Positions 61,473-64,000 of a DNA stretch of 64,000 nt are shown in pieces (the stretch's first letter is position 1; each line of letters begins with the position of its first letter). The notes below the pieces were generated by a model. It saw only the letters and a list, made by a program, of their open reading frames with translations. It had not been told where the DNA came from and did no database searches. The translations under genes were made by a program, and so were the position numbers. The DNA comes from Entophlyctis helioformis (taxonomy: Eukaryota > Chytridiomycota > Chytridiomycetes > Chytridiales > Chytriomycetaceae), in NCBI GenBank assembly GCA_025526915.1, contig JAHLKH010000133.1:1-64000 (forward strand). The letters are read 5' to 3'.

Positions 61473-63951
61473 CTACTGCTTCTTGCCAGACTTTTGCTCC
61501 TTCTTGAGAAGAGCCACCTTCTTCTGCTTGAGGTTGTTGGCCGCATCCGCCTTGCGCTTGTTGCCAAACTGCATCTTGTTGTACAGGCGGAGGTGCTTCT
61601 TGCTCATCAACATCTTGGCCATCTCCTTCTGCTCGGCCTCTTCCTTCTTGGGATCCGCCGACACCTCGCCCTTGCTGCCCTTGCCGGCAGCCGGCTTGCG
61701 CTTCTTGGCTGCAACCGGCGCGTCGGTCTCGGCATTGGCATCGGCATTGGCATCGGCATCGCCAGCGTTGTACTCGCTGTAGTTGATGCCGGCAGCCTCG
61801 GCGTCGAGCTCGGCCTGGTGTGCGGCCTCTTCGTCCTCCTCCTCGACGGCAGCGGCAGCCTCGGCCGCCATGACCGCGTCGTCGTCGACAAGCTCGACAG
61901 CCTCGCCGCCAGCCTCCTCGGGCACGTAGTCGCCCTCGCGCACCGTCACAAACGGCGACAGGTGGGGCGGCAGCGTCTCGCCCGGGTGGTAGCCGGCCGT
62001 CTTGACCAGCTTGCCGGCGTTGATCGAGTCGTACACCCACTGCGGCTGGATGTACTCGCGGCCGGCAACGCGCTCGGTGCCGACGGGCAGCTCGCCGACG
62101 CTCGTCACGGGACGGTCGACAATGTGGTGCGTGATGCGCGGGTCGTCGATCGTGTACGGCGACCCGACACCAGCCGTCTCGTCCCAGCCCACCTGGCCGC
62201 CAAGCGCCTTGATGACAAACTCGAGCGAGTACCGGGGCACTTCGCGCGAGAGCCAGAACACGCACGACGCAAACAGCGTCTGGCCGTTGCCGCCAGCAGC
62301 AGCGGCGCGCTTCGATGTGGCGGATGTGGCGAGCGTCGGCACGGTCTCCTCGACCGACGTGGGGTTGACCACAGGCATGGGCACGTCCATGTCCATGGCA
62401 TCAGCATCGTTGTCCTCGTCCTCGTCCTCGTCCTGGCCGTTGGATTGGCTGGCACCGTTCTCCTCGCCGTCCTGGATCTTGGACAGCTTCTTCTTGAGCG
62501 TCTTGATGCGCTTGGCAGACTGCTTGACCTGCTCCGACTCGGATGCCGTCAGCGCGGACAGCGCGCTGGACGTGGCAGCAATCGACTGCACAACGCCGCT
62601 CTGGTCCTTGGACTCGAGGATAAAGGCGGCGAGACCGCCAGCGTTGGCGTCGCGGTCAAGGTCGATCTTGGGAGGGTACACGAGACCAAGGTCCGAGTAC
62701 AGCTTGTAGTTGACAAAGCCAAGGAGCGTCTCGTACAGCTCGAGGAAGGTGCCCATGACACGAAAGTCAACGTCAGAGGGAACCTATGCGGATGGTTCCA
62801 GTCGCGAGTTGCGTGTCAGCCGGATGTCCACAGCAGCCCAGAGCAGACAGGACGGGCGGCACACATACGGCCTGGGAGAACTGGTAAGGGGTGATCCAGG
62901 TGATGTCCTGGCCGCGGATCTCGGCCTGGTAGTAGATGCCCTTGATGGACAGGAACACGCGCTTGAGAGAGCCAGACATGAGGACAAAGTGCTGGAACTC
63001 GGCGCTCAGACGCTGGCACTCGCGAATGTGTGCAGCCGGGATCTTGTCGTCCACCGGCAGAGTGGCAAACAAGAAGATCATGGACAGCGCATCGTCGAGG
63101 TCGCGCAGAGCATCGACAAACGTCGGGTACCTTGAAGCGGCAAGGCGCAACTCGAGTCAGATCCAGCAGAAGCACCGGCATCCGCAGCGATCGCTGCTCG
63201 CGAGCCAGACGAGACCTACCGCTCCTTGACAATGTGATCGAGCGTGTACTCGGGGTGGGCCTCGCGCAGGGTCTTGACGACCGAGTACTGCTTCTTGCCA
63301 ATGGCCTTGCTGATCTTGCGGAGATGCACCTTTTGCTCACGGATGACCTGCAGCACCGGCTCGTGGAGCAAGAACTGGATGTCCTTGCGGTAGTAGTATG
63401 TGCGCAGCGCCGTCGAGCCCTTGGTGACGGCGCGCTTGTTGCGGGGCTCGACGGGGTAGATGCCCTTGAGAATGCACAGACGGCTGCAGTCGCAGCGATC
63501 CGTCCACAGCGCCGTCCACAGCGCCGTCCACACACACATGGTCATCGTGCGGCCGTTGAGGGAGCAGCCGTTTTTTTTGTTGGTGGTTTCGGCGGACGGC
63601 AGGCAGGCAGGCAAGCGTCAGCAGTCGGGCCGGGCACGGCGGCAGGCATGGCGACGCCGCCTCGCCAGAGCGCCGACGGGCAGCGGCACCACCCGAAGCA
63701 GGCGACGGGCACGCACCGGAACTGGGCCAGCGTAATCTGCAGCTTGCGGATGGCCTGCGAGCGGGCCATGTACTTGACGGCATTGCCGACCTCGCCCTGT
63801 GTGCGGCCGGGCGGTGCGATTCCAGCGGGCCAGCGCCGCAGAGCGCAGCAGGCGGGCAGATGCAGCGGTCAGTGCCTGCGGGCCGGGCGGCTGCGCATGC
63901 CGCACCCGCTGCCGACGTTGAACCACGCACCTTCTTCTGCTTGGTGCCCAT
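61473..63951 (-). CDS. PES1: Pescadillo homolog (PES1/NOP7), 60S ribosome biogenesis
   Basis: Five exons: 63951-63931, 63796-63717, 63483-63220, 63130-62869 and 62783-61473 (1938 bases, 645 residues). The start is MGTKQKK, as in most orthologs. The Pescadillo N-terminal domain includes [68 protein letters not shown] and [20 protein letters not shown]. The BRCT domain ([20 protein letters not shown] ... [11 protein letters not shown]) lies at about residues 385-480. Acidic and Lys-rich segments follow, ending EQKSGKKQ. It acts in the nucleolus in the PeBoW complex (with BOP1 and WDR12) for pre-rRNA processing. Complete in the window. The first exon is only seven codons. Confidence 0.95.
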
Positions 63952-64000
63952 GGCGTGCGCTCGATTGTCTGAATGTGCGGCAAGCCCAGCCTCGTCGCTG

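Overview
The window reads as GC-rich nuclear DNA of an early-diverging, zoosporic (chytrid-like) fungus. The genes contain short spliceosomal introns with GT-AG borders. The guanylyltransferase stands alone, without a fused triphosphatase, as in fungi. There is an HMG-box protein with a fungal-type box, a CBM19-like secreted protein, and an axonemal dynein light intermediate chain (DNALI1/p28) that only a lineage with motile flagella would keep. Assignment to chytrids is inference; no rRNA is present to settle it.

Layout. 1-6.5 kb: a partial secreted chitin-binding-like protein, a Harbinger/HARBI1-type transposase-derived gene, complex I subunit NDUFA7, and a decayed F-box/ankyrin gene. 6.6-14.5 kb and 43.4-51.3 kb: two arms of a large inverted repeat (about 7.9 kb each, nearly identical). 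In mirror order each arm carries an F-box-like/ankyrin gene (ANK1), a LINE C-terminal relic, tRNA-Val(AAC), a second ankyrin gene (ANK2), a GPI-anchored cysteine-rich protein, an NUDT14-like Nudix hydrolase and a LisH/WD40 protein. 14.7-43.3 kb is the single-copy spacer: a membrane-anchored alpha/beta hydrolase, DNALI1, a very large low-complexity protein, CDC20, tRNA-Glu(CTC), a FRAY/OSR1-like kinase, Ku80, a mitochondrial-type PPR protein and the mRNA capping guanylyltransferase. 52-64 kb: a carboxylesterase-ABCG transporter fusion, a broken LINE reverse transcriptase, a third ankyrin gene (ANK3, intact), tRNA-Lys(TTT), a two-box HMG protein and Pescadillo.

Most single-copy genes are housekeeping: cell-cycle control (CDC20), ribosome biogenesis (Pescadillo), mRNA capping, non-homologous end joining (Ku80), respiration (NDUFA7) and flagellar motility (DNALI1). 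The accessory part is the ankyrin family with its LINE debris, present in four copies. The most unusual gene is 52085-56617. It puts a signal peptide and an apparently catalytic type-B carboxylesterase ectodomain in front of a transmembrane segment, an ABC ATPase and an ABCG membrane domain.

Exon models were built by hand; for most genes the exon lengths sum to a multiple of three. Several conserved genes (CDC20, the guanylyltransferase, the esterase-ABCG gene) need exactly one extra base to be readable. This points to scattered one-base deletions in the assembly, so the frameshifts in the inverted-repeat genes should be read with that in mind.
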